Shown in pieces: positions 24,591-34,784 of a DNA stretch of 64,000 nucleotides. The stretch's first letter is position 1, and every line of letters begins with the position of its first letter. The stretch spans positions 50,167 through 114,166 of the forward strand of contig CAWGMT010000019.1 in NCBI GenBank assembly GCA_963823675.1. The letters run 5' to 3'. Source of the DNA: CAWGMT01 sp963823675 (GTDB lineage Bacteria > Planctomycetota > Planctomycetia > Isosphaerales > Isosphaeraceae). Under the pieces are notes generated by a model. It was not told the DNA's origin. It did no database searches and worked only from the letters and a program-made list of their open reading frames with translations. Position numbers and translations under genes: made by a program.

Positions 24591-24719
24591 CCCTGTCCTT
24601 TGCAGTCCCTCGACGGTCACGACGCTGATCCCGACAGAGTTGGCATGCAATGTCACGCGCTGGACCACTGAATAATGCCCGTGCAAGAACATCGTCAGGT
24701 GGTCGGTGTCGAGGAGGTG
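24591..24719 (-). pseudogene. VapC-type PIN toxin, N-terminal fragment
   Basis: The reverse strand reads LLDTDHLTMFLHGHYSVVQR, VTLHANSVGISVVTVEGLQR: the first metal-binding Asp (LLDTD) and the second strand (VVTVEEL in intact members) of VapC PIN toxins of the LDTDxLTLFxxGH group. It has no usable start (a TAA lies two codons before LLDTD) and family similarity ends after about 43 of the usual 130 residues, so it is a dead remnant. It directly overlaps and follows the putative antitoxin gene, the usual order. Confidence 0.6.
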
Positions 24720-25063
24720 TTAAAGCATTCATCCATATCCGGTACATAACCCGCTCGGCGATCCTCCTCTTGGCGGAACTTACGGATCTCCTCCAGGAAG
24801 TCGTCGAAAGAGGGATCGTCCTTGTACATACCGGCCAGCTCCATCAAGGGGTGTTGCGGCGGCGTTTCAATGGCTACGATTGAGCCCAGGTTCACGTGGT
24901 TTTGGAGTAGGGCACGAACCCGCTCCGCGGCCTCCGCGCGCGTCGCCGCCGTCGCCTGGATGTCGGGCGCGCCGAAGAGCTCGGCGGTGAACTGACCCTC
25001 CGGCTCCTCGCGGATTCGAACCAGACAGGGTGGTGAAAGCGAAATCGACGTTTCCAGTTTCAT
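24695..25063 (-). CDS. Putative type II antitoxin upstream of a PIN remnant
   Basis: A 122-residue protein, MKLETSISLSPPCLVRIREE..., with a HicB-like strand region (FTAELFGAPDIQATAATRAE) and a C-terminal toxin-binding-like helix (HPLMELAGMYKDDPSFDDFL, EEIRKFRQEEDRR). The C-terminal form is common in antitoxins paired with LLDTD PIN toxins. The last residues (FNTSSTPTT) read into the toxin region in the wrong frame, suggesting the native stop was lost by a shift near 24720. With the toxin broken it is probably an orphan. Confidence 0.6.
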   Translation of the reverse strand: MKLETSISLSPPCLVRIREEPEGQFTAELFGAPDIQATAATRAEAAERVRALLQNHVNLGSIVAIETPPQHPLMELAGMYKDDPSFDDFLEEIRKFRQEEDRRAGYVPDMDECFNTSSTPTT

Positions 25064-25136
25064 GCTCGGACCCCCCGGCGGGACGGGCGGTTATGCGGAT
25101 CGGTTCACCATGAATTATTGTATCGCACAGGGCCAC

Positions 25137-25424
25137 CTACGACAATCTCCGACGATCGGCCATCGTCCGAGTTCCGGGGACACCATCCGCGAGCATCTGC
25201 TCGCCGAGCAAGGGCACGGCCAGCACCATCAGCGCCTCGGGCCCGCCGGCAACCAGGCCGCCGATAAGCACCGCGCTCGTAGCCGTGGGTGGTACGGCAA
25301 GACCGAGGAGCGGCAGAAAGAGCGCAAGAAGCAAGGCGGCCATGCCGGCGCAGAAGCGCCAGTCTTTCTTTAGCACCGGCGGTGGGTCGCTACTCGAATC
25401 GCTTCTTTCGGTGTCGGTGGTCAT
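25137..25424 (-). CDS. Small membrane protein of the 'transporter suffix' type, tail altered by a repeat
   Basis: Reads KKDWRFCAGMAALLLALFLP, then LLGLAVPPTATSAVLIGGLV, then AGGPEALMVLAVPLLGEQML: two hydrophobic helices with the DWR...LPLLGLxVP and GGPE motifs of small 'transporter suffix domain' proteins. The last 14 residues (GVPGTRTMADRRRLS) are encoded across GTTCCGGGGACACCAT at 25171-25186, the terminal repeat of the RAYT element at 51-52 kb, so the C-terminus was probably replaced by an insertion. The function is unknown. Confidence 0.6.
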   Translation of the reverse strand: MTTDTERSDSSSDPPPVLKKDWRFCAGMAALLLALFLPLLGLAVPPTATSAVLIGGLVAGGPEALMVLAVPLLGEQMLADGVPGTRTMADRRRLS

Positions 25425-25618
25425 TGCGTATGTCGCCTTCTCTGAACTGGTTCACCGGATTGCGCGCGGCCGTAGCTTGTCGGCCGGCGGTGCGCCGCCA
25501 ACGAGGTCGGTGCAATGGCACCGGGCGGTGATGTGCGCGGTGCAGCAACGGAATGTGTTGGTCGCGACGGGACGAATCTCGTTCTACGACCGCCGAAGGA
25601 CTGCCAGGTACTTGCTCT

Positions 25619-28600
25619 TTAGGGCCGCGTCCACCGCGGCCAGGCGGGCCGCCGGACCAGCGCCCGGCCGAGCGCAATCGCCTCGATCGTCGCGCCGCCT
25701 GCGGAGAGGATTGCGATCGCGTTCTTGCCGCCGTCGATCGGGCCGCCGTAGCTATCCTTGAGCTCGGTGGCGCCCGTGCCGTATACCAGGAGCTGCACCG
25801 GCTTTTTGAGGGCGAAGGGCTTCACCGGCGTCAGTGCCACAGTGACTTTGACGCCGGTATAGACCGCTGACTTGAGCGTGATGACCTTCGCGTTCTTGGC
25901 CGTGTACGACCCGCCCTTGCCCGGCTGCGCGAGGCGGTAGGTTCCAGTTTGATCGGCCTCGGTGGAGTTGACCGGGCCGCTGAAGGTTACCAGTACCTCG
26001 GTCACCTGGTGCTTGTTGTTGGTGACATCCACCACTTTCTTCAAGACGACAGGTGTCGGCATGACGACCTTGGTGGTCGCCTGAGCCGACTTGGGTGCGG
26101 GTTGAACGACACCGAGGAGGTCGGTCGCGACGCTGTAAAACGCGTAGGTGTGATTCACCTGTCCGGTGAAGACCGCCGAGGTCTTGGTTGTAGCGGTCAC
26201 AAACGGCTGGTAGGCGCCGCCATTGTTCGAGACATACACGCTGTAACTGGCGATGCCCGGCCCGGTGCCGTCGGAGCCAGACCATGAGACGGTGAAACTC
26301 GTCTTGGTCGTGGTCGCGGGCAGCGCCGCGACAGTGCTCGTCGGGGGAACGTCGTAGGTAAACTTGTCGGCCGCCGAAATCGCCGATGTCCCTCCCGCCG
26401 TCTTCACCGTCACGTTCACGCTTCCGGCCGCCATCGCCAGCGGGCTCGTCACCACGATCATGGTGTTGGTATCGCTGACGATGGTCGCCGGCATCGTGCC
26501 GAAGTTGACCGCCGTGGCATTGGCGAGCGCGGACCCGGTGATCGTCACTGTGGTGCCGCCGGCAGTAGGCCCGATCGCTGGCGCGACGGCACTCACCGCC
26601 GGGGGGCGCGGCGAAAGCAGGGACAGCGAAAGCAGCACGGACGCGATTGTTGAGGGCTCACTGCCACCCTGGTTGTCGGTCGCTTCGCTCGCGGCGGCGT
26701 AGGGCCGATCACTTTGGAAGTTGTCGGCGTCGATCGTGTAACTCCACGAATTCCCGGACAGTGCGGCGGCATTGAAGACCGGCGTGGGACTATCGAACGC
26801 CGCGCCATTGTAGTAATTGCTGCCATCAAACAGACTGACGCCGACCGAGGCCAGCCCGCTGCCGCTGTTGTCTTGGGCCGTGCCGGCGAAGGTTGCGGAC
26901 CAGTCGAGCGCCAGCGCCGAAGTCGCTGGGGAGTGCGATCGAGGTCGTGGTGACATTGTCGTCTCCGAACGTGAGCGTCGCACCGGCGAGTACGAGATAG
27001 GTGCTATCAAGGGCGCCGCCACCTTGGAGACTCAGGGTGCCTTGCTGGACCGCCACTCTGCCAATGTTACCGAGGGCCGCCTGGAGGGTCGTGGTGCCGG
27101 TGCCAGTCTGGATCAGGCTATTGGTGGGCTCGAAAAAGGCGGAGTTGGGAATATCCACGAAGTTGGTGCCGCCGGTGGGGTCCCACTGAACGTCGAGGGA
27201 GGCGCCGGCGCCCCCCTGGTAGTATTCGACGTCAATGGTGTGCATGCCCGGGGTCAAATCCGCCATGCCTGTTGCCTGGTTGACCGACTGAAAGTTGTTG
27301 TTGTTGACCACCGCGTTGCCATCGATATAAAGCATGCTGCCGTCGTCGCTGGTGGTGGCGAAGTTGATGGGTACCGGGGCGGTGCCGGTGCCCGGGATCA
27401 TGATATTGCCATACCAGCGGGCCTCGACGTTGTTATTGTTGCCGGCGCCGAGATTGTAATAGGCAGGGTCGCCCGCGCTATCCGCGAACCCATTGTCCGC
27501 GATATCCGGGAAGTCAATCGGCCCGACGAGTTGTGCGGTCACGCCCGGAGTTTGATTTCCCAGCCAGGCGGAATTGCTGGCGTCAGCGGGCTGGATCAGG
27601 TCCCCGGACGCGGGAAGGTTGAAATAGGTGCCGATGAGTCCCTGGACGAATCCCGAGGTGGCAGTGCCGCTGATCAGACCGGTAATCGTGTCCTGGCCGG
27701 AACTGGAATCGGTGAGATTGCCCTCAAGGCCCAGGTCGATATTGCCGGCAACGTCGATCGCGCCGGCGCCGGTCAGGGTTACGCCCGCACCCTGGCAAGT
27801 GACGTTGCCGCCGAGCGTCATGCTGCCGGCATCGGAGCCAATCACCGCCGTCCCGGGCACGGTGATGGGGATGGCGAAGGTGTTCGCGCCGCTCTTGTTT
27901 TCGATGGCGCCGTCGCCGGCCGGACCGGAGCCGCTAATGGTAATCGGTTCCGCAGTGGTATAGTCGAGGCCGCCGGTAAAGGCCAGGGCGCCGCCGGTAT
28001 TGACGGCGACCCCTGCGGCAGTGGCCGGTCCCATGGCGCCGTTCGCCGCCGCGACCAGGGTGCCGGCATTGATCGTGGTTGACCCGGAGTAGCTGTTGGT
28101 ATGGGACAGAGTCAACGTGCCGCGACCAGTCATTGTCACGCCGTTAACGACCTGGATGCTGGAAAAGGCGGAGTTGGGAATATCAACGAAGCTGGTGCCG
28201 CCGGTGGGGTCCCACTGAACATCCAGGGAGGCGCCGCCGTCCCCCTGGTAGTATTCGACGTCAATGGTGTGGACACCCGGGGTCAAATTCGCCAGACCTG
28301 TTCGCCCTGTCACCCCCTGGTTGTAGTCGTTGAAAACCACCGCGTTGCCATCGATATAAAGCATGCTGCCGTCGTCGCTGGCGGTGGAGAAGTTGATGGG
28401 TACCGGGACGGTGCCGGTGCCCGGGATCGTGATATTGCCATACCAGCGGGCCTCGACGTTGTTATTGTTGCCGGCGCCGAGGTTGTAATAGGCAGCGTCG
28501 CCCACGCTATCCGCGAACCCATTATCCGCGATATCCGGGAAGTCAATGGGCCCGACGAGCTGCGCGGTCACGGCCGGAGTTTGATTTCCCAGCCAGGCGG

Positions 28601-31600
28601 AATTGCCCGGTACAGCGGGATAGATCAGGGGCGAGGTTGCGGCCCCGTAGGGTAGGTTGAAATAGGTGCCGAATAGCCCCTGGGCCTGGACGAATCCCGA
28701 GGCGGCCTCGCCGCTGATGGTACCGCTGATCGTGGCCGGGCCCGAACCGGAATCGATGAGGTTGCCCAGCAGGCCCAGATCGATATTGCCGGCGATGTCG
28801 ATGCTGCCAGCGCCAGCCAGAGTGACGCCCCCACTCCCCTGGCAAATGAGATTGCCAGTGATGGTGGTCGTGCCGGAGCCCGAGATCGACAGAGCGCCAT
28901 TGCTGGCGTTGGTGATGGTGCCGCTGATCAATTCATTGTTCGTCGGGTCGCCGAGGTTGATCGTGGGTTGGCCGCTTCCAGAATCGGCGGTGATCGTGAT
29001 TGGGACCGCGTCGGAAATGATACGGATGGTGTCTGTGTTATCGGAGGTGTCCAAGGTCATGGCCGACACATCGGCTGCCGGGACGGTCACCGTGGAGGTG
29101 CCGGACCCGGTGACGAACCCGGCCCCCGCGCCGGTCACGGCAATGGTCACCGCGAGGTCCGTCAGCGTGTAGATGCCGGCCGCAAGCTGGATGCTGAGCC
29201 GGTCTGGAACGCCCGGAGAGACGGTGAATGCCAGGTTGCCCGCGTTATCGAGGGACAGGGTGGCGGTTCCGAGCACGCTCGCGGTGGCGTAGGCCGGAGT
29301 GCTGAAACCGGCAACGTTTTCCGCCACGATCTCGTATATGTACGTATGTCCCACGGGGACATTGGTATCCGTGAAAGTTTGGGTCGTGGGCGGGGAATCG
29401 CTGGTCTCGGGCCGATCGACATAGATCGAGTAGGGCCCCCCATCGACGGATCGGGAAATCTGGTAACCGAGAGCAAATGGTCCGGCGTGGTCTGTCCAGC
29501 TCACCACGACTTGACTGCCGCTGGCAACGGCCGCGGGGTCGGTCGGCGCTGGCGGCACATTGGGGATGCTCACGGAAGCCGTGTTCGAAGCACTCGATAA
29601 TCCGGAGGAGTTGGTCGCTTGCAACTTGTAGTAATAGGTGTTGCCGGGGCTCAGGCCGGCGGCCCCGTCCGTATCGTAATAGGGCGCGGAGGCAAGCGTC
29701 TGGGTGACGACGCCTTGGGTGAACAGGCTGTTCGTCGCGCGCGTGAGGGTGAAACCGGTCTCGTTGTTGGCCGTGTTGGTCCAGGTCAGATAGACTTCCG
29801 AACCGCTGGCCGGCGTGGCGCCTAAGCCCTGGGGGGCAGTCGGGGTCTGGCCGGTCTGGTTGGTTGTCATGGCAGTGGCCATGTTGGAAGGGCCGGAGGA
29901 ACCGGCCGAATTGCTGCCCACAATCTGGAAATGATAAGTCGTGCTCTGGTTCAGGCCGGTGACGGTGTAGCTCGTCAACTCCTGGACGGCATTGGCCACC
30001 GTCGTGAAATGCACTCCATCCGTGGATTCCTGAATGGCATAGTTGGTGGCGAAGTTCGGCGATACCGTGCTGTCGGTCCAGTTCAGTTCGATGGCCGAAC
30101 CCGATAGGGCTTGGGCGCTCAAGTTGGCCGGAGCGTTGGGCGCCTGGGTAGGCGTATCCGCTCCAGTGAGCCCGAAGCTCTGCAGGCTGTCTTGCGTGCC
30201 GACGAATACCTGCCCGTTGGCCACGGTTGGCACCGCGAACTTGACCGTTGCGATGCTGCCGGGGCCGCTGTTCCACAATTCGGTGCTGAGTGACAACGTG
30301 CTGTAGGCATGGAGTTCGCCGTTGTTAGTGTCCATGATCCAGACAATGCCGCCGGCCGGGTCCTCACTGCCGTCGGCCGAAATCATCACCGAACCGGGGA
30401 CATAGCCGAAGTTGTTGTTGGCTGTTTCCGAGGTTGGCTCGAGCACGGCGATGGGGACGGTGGGAGGGTCGGGCGCCGGGTTGGGGGCCACAACGTAGGA
30501 CCAGGCATTGCTGTTGTAGCCCGCGACCCAATAAAGCGTGCCATGGTAGTAGGCTGGGGTGCTCAGAGACCCATTGATCAAGACGGGCGGGGTGGTTATC
30601 CCGGTGCTGGGATTGTAGACCGAGTTCAGAACGTTGTCGTCATTGATATTGAACTTCCCCAGGTTGTCGCGGTCGAGCAGGTAGATCGTACCTTCCTTGC
30701 CGGCGGCCACGATGAGGTGCGGATGGCCGGGGATGCCGGCCGAGTCGGGCAGCACCAGGGGCGAGCCGGAGCCGAAATCCTCGTCGGCGTCGTCGAGCGC
30801 GTTGACGTTGTAGGGTGTGAAGTAATCGACGATTTTCAGGCCCCAGCCATTGGAATTCTGGTCGGTCGCGGTGGTGGTCGGGTCGGCCTCGACCTTGACC
30901 AGGGATTCGTAATAGTCATCGTCAGCGGGAAAGCCGTTGCCATCGAGGGGCGGAGGGCCGCCGCGCGGGTCGCCGTTGCCGGTTTCAAAGTAGAAGGCGG
31001 GTTGCCCATTGAAGGTTTCGTCGGGATCGAAGGTCAGGCCGCCGCCGCCGCCCCAGATGCCTCCCTCGCCGCCATTGGGGTCGGTGCACAGGACCCCAGA
31101 AAGAACCATCCCCTGCGTCGACAGTTGAGTGACGTTCCACTCGACGACCCAGCCGTGATAGGGACCGTTGTCGCCGTGCGAAGCCCATTCGGCGTAAACC
31201 TCGCCATTGACGAGGCTCAGCGCGGGGCGGTTGTTCTCGCGCAAGGCGTTGAACTGGACCACTCCGCCGACGTTGCCGTCCCCGGTGCCGCTGACATAGA
31301 TCGGTGTGTTATTGGTGTTGCCGTTTGTGGTGGTGCCGATCACGAAAGCAGGAGCGGCGTCGGTGCCATCGCTGATATTGATGGCGTGGAGCCGCTGGAC
31401 GTAGTAGGCATTACCGCCGACGATTTCCTCGGTATTGGGAAGAACATAGATGATGTTGGTGGACGGGTCGATGACCGGGGTACTGGTGATGCCGATTTCC
31501 GGGCTGATGTCACCCGAATTCGTGTCCCCGCTCGGAATGGTGGTGACGGAAGTCGCGCCAGGGAGATAGTCATTGGAATTGGTGGTATCCAGGAACGTGC

Positions 31601-31991
31601 GCTGCCAGAGGATTGCGCCGTTGGCGGCGTTGATGGCGTAGAGGGAGTCGTGTTGGGTGGCGACAAAAACGACCGAATTGTAGGTGCCGGGCGTGCCGAC
31701 AGTGTTCGGGCCCGCAACAATAGTGACGTTGGTCAGAACCAGCGGCTCGGCATAGACCTGGCCGTCCACTGGGGTGTTGTAGAGTTGGCCGAAATCGGCC
31801 GCGTTGACATTCGACGGCGTCAATTGCGTCTCGGTGAGGTTGGCCCCGGTCGACTGGGAATCAACGTGGTATTGCGTGATATTCGTCGCGAGCAGGCAAC
31901 GAACCTCGAGTCGATCCAGCAAAGGCCGACACGGCGGCCGCTTGCGCTGGGACTGGAGGTTCTTGGAACGGCTCCATCTCGATTTCCACAT
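25619..31991 (-). CDS. Giant LEPR-XLL-type surface protein: PQQ-like propeller, FnIII, PA14, TIG domains (one frameshift)
   Basis: Starts MWKSRWSRSKNLQSQRKRPP, followed by LLDRLEVRCLLA, the planctomycete LEPR-XLL export/sorting-like motif. Then a PQQ-like propeller (about residues 40-620: GTIYLLDRDNLGKFN, GAILWQRTF), three fibronectin III domains (about 640-960), beta-strand repeats, two PA14-like domains (GTYFNLP...DDGSMLYIDGNAV...HTIDVEYYQG) separated by an autotransporter-type beta-strand repeat (GRGTLTLSHTNSYSGSTTIN). At about 26930 the frame shifts; the rest (25619 to about 26930) carries an IPT/TIG domain (AIGPTAGGTTVTITGSALAN) and another FnIII. The two PA14 copies are over 90% alike in many stretches, a recent internal duplication. 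It is extracellular, probably adhesive or carbohydrate-binding. Confidence 0.82.
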
Positions 31992-33660
31992 GGGTTAGCC
32001 TCACAATGAATCCGCCGGCGAGTTGTTCATTGAGCCCTGGATCGAGAACATTTTCTCGAGGGAATGCGCAGAATTCCCTGTCACGGTTCGACTCGAAGAT
32101 GCGGGCTATCCGGGACTAAGCCATGCCCGCACTTCGGGAACAGAAAATGAAAGGACGAGAATTGTTCTAGCCGCGCACATCCGCGCGAGGAACCGAAGCA
32201 AAAAAAACTCGCGAAGCGATCGATCAAGAAACCGGAGGCTTCGAAGCTCGGCTGAAATCCGAACTCTCCCGGATGGCCCGCCACCCTTGCGCGGCTACGA
32301 CCCTGGCACCTGATGGTAGTGCCCCGAGTGTGCATTCGCAAGGACCCCTAATCCGAGAAATTGGCATCGTTCAAAGTCGTGACTTGGCGGGCGACAAAGT
32401 TGGGTGGCTGGGGTCGAGCCGGCAACAGCCGGCGAGCATCCAGCGCGGCGGCTTCGGACCTGGGGGCGTCGCCCTCCCGGCTCCGACCCCAGCCACCCGA
32501 AGCTGTTACCCAGTTACGGACCATGCCCATCTGCAGGGGCGTAAACGCCGCCACCCAGGCACGTAACTGCGTTTCGTCCCCGTTCGGCCGCAGACGCATG
32601 GCCGACGGATCGTCCCGGAGTTTGCTGTACCGGTTGCTCCGAGTCCGGTTTACTTCAGGGAACTGCCAGGATCTCCGACGTTCCCGTAAAACCCGTGCGA
32701 TCATTTGCCAGGTTCCTCCGACCCCGGTGTGACCAGACACGCCTGTGGGTCCAGGTGTCGCTAATGCCTGGCTCGGCCCCCGCGGGCGTCCAAGACGAGG
32801 GCTCGCGACAAGGAAATTTCGGGGGTCAATCACACAGCGTTTGAACTCGCTGTCTACGCTTCGCAGTGACGGTCACCCCCGCCACGCAAGACTCGCTTTT
32901 TTTTCGGGGCCGCGTGGCGCAAAACATTGCCGTTTTCGGCGGGGGTTCCCAACCCCCTCGCCGCCCGCGACGCGATCAATAAGCGATTCTCGATGAGAAA
33001 AAATGAGACAATCTGAGACGTTTTGGAAGGGCCCCCGTTCCATCTCGCAAGGTTCGCCAACGAAATCCCTCGGAGATCGGCGGCGGAGTGGGTGCTCGTC
33101 ATAAGTTGCTTGTCCATTGCTTCTTGTGTCGTCAAGTTCGGCCGATTCCAGCACCTTTCGAGCCCCGCAAGTCGGGCTGTTGAAACGCCTCGGCGCGACT
33201 CATCATCGATCGAGATGTCTCACGTTCCTGCGCCGCAGGCATGTGTTCCAGCGGAGGCGGTCCGGGCGGCTAATAACGGGTCGAATGGGAACCCAGGAGG
33301 ACGAGAGTGCACAGACCACGAAACAAAACGAAATTGGCTTCGTTCGGTGCATATTGACGACGGAGAACCGGCAACCGCGAACCGGCGGGATCGCGACCTG
33401 GCGCTCCCACAAGCAAACCGGGCGCGCACCCTATCTATGCTTCTTATTCTCCCTATATCTATAATGCGCTGATTTTGGAATTTCATGAAAGCGTGTGCGC
33501 CGTTTTGAGGGTCAAACCCGATCGGATCATCTTGTCTGGATTCGACTTAGATTTTTCTGTGAACTTTTTCTGGACGTTCACTGGCGCACTGTAATAACGG
33601 ACCCAAGGAGTGGAGTCGCAGCAATATGTACCGGCGATATCGCATCTGTGGTTCATGCCG
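31992..33660. other. 1.7-kb gene-poor region
   Basis: I see no gene I would defend. It contains the long inverted repeat at 32403-32497, the two boxes shared with 23 kb (32993-33011 and 33329-33347, same order and strand) and an AT-rich patch near 33440-33490. The reverse frame 32348-32833 spans the inverted repeat and is probably spurious. Confidence 0.5.
32403..32497. repeat. Imperfect 20-bp inverted repeat with 54-nt loop, MITE-like
   Basis: GGTGGCTGGGGTCGAGCCGG (32403-32422) faces CCGGCTCCGACCCCAGCCACC (cited as its parts CCGGCTC and CGACCCCAGCCACC, 32477-32497), complementary but for one extra base. GC-rich long hairpins of this kind are dispersed in planctomycete genomes. No target duplication is evident. 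Confidence 0.6.
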
Positions 33661-33669
33661 GATCAAATG

Positions 33670-33850
33670 AGTGGGCGGTGTGCAGCGGTTGCAATGGTGG
33701 GCCGGCCCACGTCGCAATCCGGGCTGATCGACGGCCGGACGACAAGGTTCTGCGCGCGAGCTGGAGGTCGATCCACGTACGGTTCGGCGCGACCTTGAAT
33801 TCATGCGCGACCAGCTTCGCGCCCCGATCACGTTTGACCCCGTTCGACGG
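33670..33850 (+). pseudogene. Remnant of a WYL-type HTH regulator
   Basis: In mixed frames the sequence reads VQRLQW, then ARELEVDPRTVRRDLEFMRD followed by QLRAPITFDPVRR: the winged-helix N-terminus of YafY/WYL regulators (RELEVDxRTVRRDLEFMRDxL). A stop and shift lie in the first part, and after DPVRR the usual GYYY strand is absent, so the gene is truncated at about 60 of its usual 320 residues. The following open frame (33803-34081) is unlike the family. Confidence 0.55.
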
Positions 33851-34160
33851 GCTGACCGGGATTATCTCGCCGGGGATGTCATCCTCGACCTGGACCCCGC
33901 GGTGGGCGACGCCCAGAAGAAACAGCTCGGCATGGAGGACGAGGACTCCGCGCAGCTCCCGTCGAGCCCGCCCGAGCCGAGCTTCAGGAGATCCTCGCCG
34001 GCCTGCGCCCGATCTGTGGCCGCCCTCTGGCCTGGGGCGGCGATGCCGTGGTGGCCGGACACGACCAATGCCCGGGCCTGACCAACCCTTGTGTCCCTCA
34101 GGAATGCCCCGTGACTCGACTCGCGGCGCGCCCGGGTAGGCGATCAGCTTGGTGGCAGAC

Positions 34161-34328
34161 GGACCGGATTTTGAGTCCGGTACGTCTGCCATCGCCGTCG
34201 CATTGGAAACAGGTTGCGGTGGTGCTTAAAGTCTGCGAATCCAAGGCTCGCACGTCGCCACCTTGGTAATTTCGCATTGTGGCCGCATTGGGCTGACGTT
34301 GCCAATACTGTTCCCAATTTGTTCCCAA
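34161..34328 (-). other. Integration scar A: tRNA-Leu fragment joined to an integrase-tail remnant
   Basis: On the minus strand, 34191-34161 is 31 nt of a tRNA-Leu(CAA) (TGGCAGACG, the anticodon loop CTCAAAA and both anticodon stems), after which tRNA similarity stops. Upstream of it (34328-34192) is about 137 bp shared with scars B and C, encoding MGTNWEQYWQRQPNAA, like the short tails of planctomycete tyrosine recombinases. Element-borne integrase genes next to an attachment site in the 3' half of a tRNA give this arrangement. Confidence 0.6.
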
Positions 34329-34566
34329 CTCGCGCCCGAATAGAGGCCGGTACAGGCTTCATCATGGGTGATGGGCTGACGCGGGCAGCAACCGATGTCG
34401 GATCAAGCGTGCAAACCCTGTCCCCGGTGATCCGTGGGCGGTGCCGGGATGGCCTTCCGAGCGAGAGGGACAAGACCGCGTCTAGGAGTGGCCCTCGGTC
34501 GTGCCAGCCGGGGGTTTTTCGTTGGACTCGGTTTTCGGCGTCGGTTCAAATCCAGTCGCCCCGACT
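34318..34566 (+). other. Integration scar D: integrase-tail remnant and tRNA-Pro 3' end
   Basis: The plus strand carries about 225 bp also found inverted at 55280-55530: FVPNSRPNRGRYRLHHG then stop, a spacer with matching blocks (CCCTCGGTCGTGCCAGCCGG), ending in GGTTCAAATCCAGTCGCCCCGA, which fits the T-loop and acceptor of a CGGGGCG-type tRNA-Pro. It starts back to back with scar A, sharing TTGTTCCCAACT. A strong terminator follows at 34579. Confidence 0.55.
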
Positions 34567-34578
34567 GTTTTCAGTAAG

Positions 34579-34617
34579 AAGCCCTTCGGCGAGTACTTCG
34601 AAGGGCTTTTTTGTTGT
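34579..34617 (+). terminator. Intrinsic terminator downstream of the tRNA-Pro 3' end
   Basis: AAGCCCTTCG and CGAAGGGCTT form a perfect 10-bp stem with a 10-nt loop, followed by TTTTGTTGTT. Its place 13 bp after the tRNA acceptor end suggests it was the native terminator of the tRNA gene, so this side of the scar is probably the old chromosome. No such hairpin follows the copy at 55280. Confidence 0.8.
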
Positions 34618-34688
34618 TGGGACAGGGGTTGCGCGGTTGGCAGCCGTGTCCAAAGGATAATCCTCGTTCGACGGTTTTCTTAACGGCA

Positions 34689-34718
34689 TTGACGTAACTC
34701 ATTGGCTGGTGGCATGAT
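34689..34718 (+). promoter_or_regulatory. Possible sigma70-type promoter of the TIR-STAND gene
   Basis: TTGACG (34689-34694), 18-bp spacer, CATGAT (34713-34718; four of six consensus bases), 66 bp before the preferred ATG at 34785. Weak match, given because it is the only candidate between the terminator and the gene. Confidence 0.3.
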
Positions 34719-34784
34719 AAGGTAGTTCAAATCTTGTCGCCAGTCTCGCCTTGGTTGTTGGTTTGGGGCTGTCTAGAGAACCAC

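Noticed and set aside
30309..32009. 566-residue forward ORF, and 26817-28082 (421 residues), inside the second giant gene
   Set aside because: Antisense shadows of a GC-rich repeat gene; no domains and no start signals.
32348..32833. 161-residue reverse-strand protein
   Set aside because: It spans the long inverted repeat and has no protein-like segments.
34543..34566. tmRNA 3' end
   Set aside because: The acceptor CGCCCCG would need a CGGGGCG start; tmRNAs begin GGGG. tRNA-Pro fits better, and no tag sequence is nearby.
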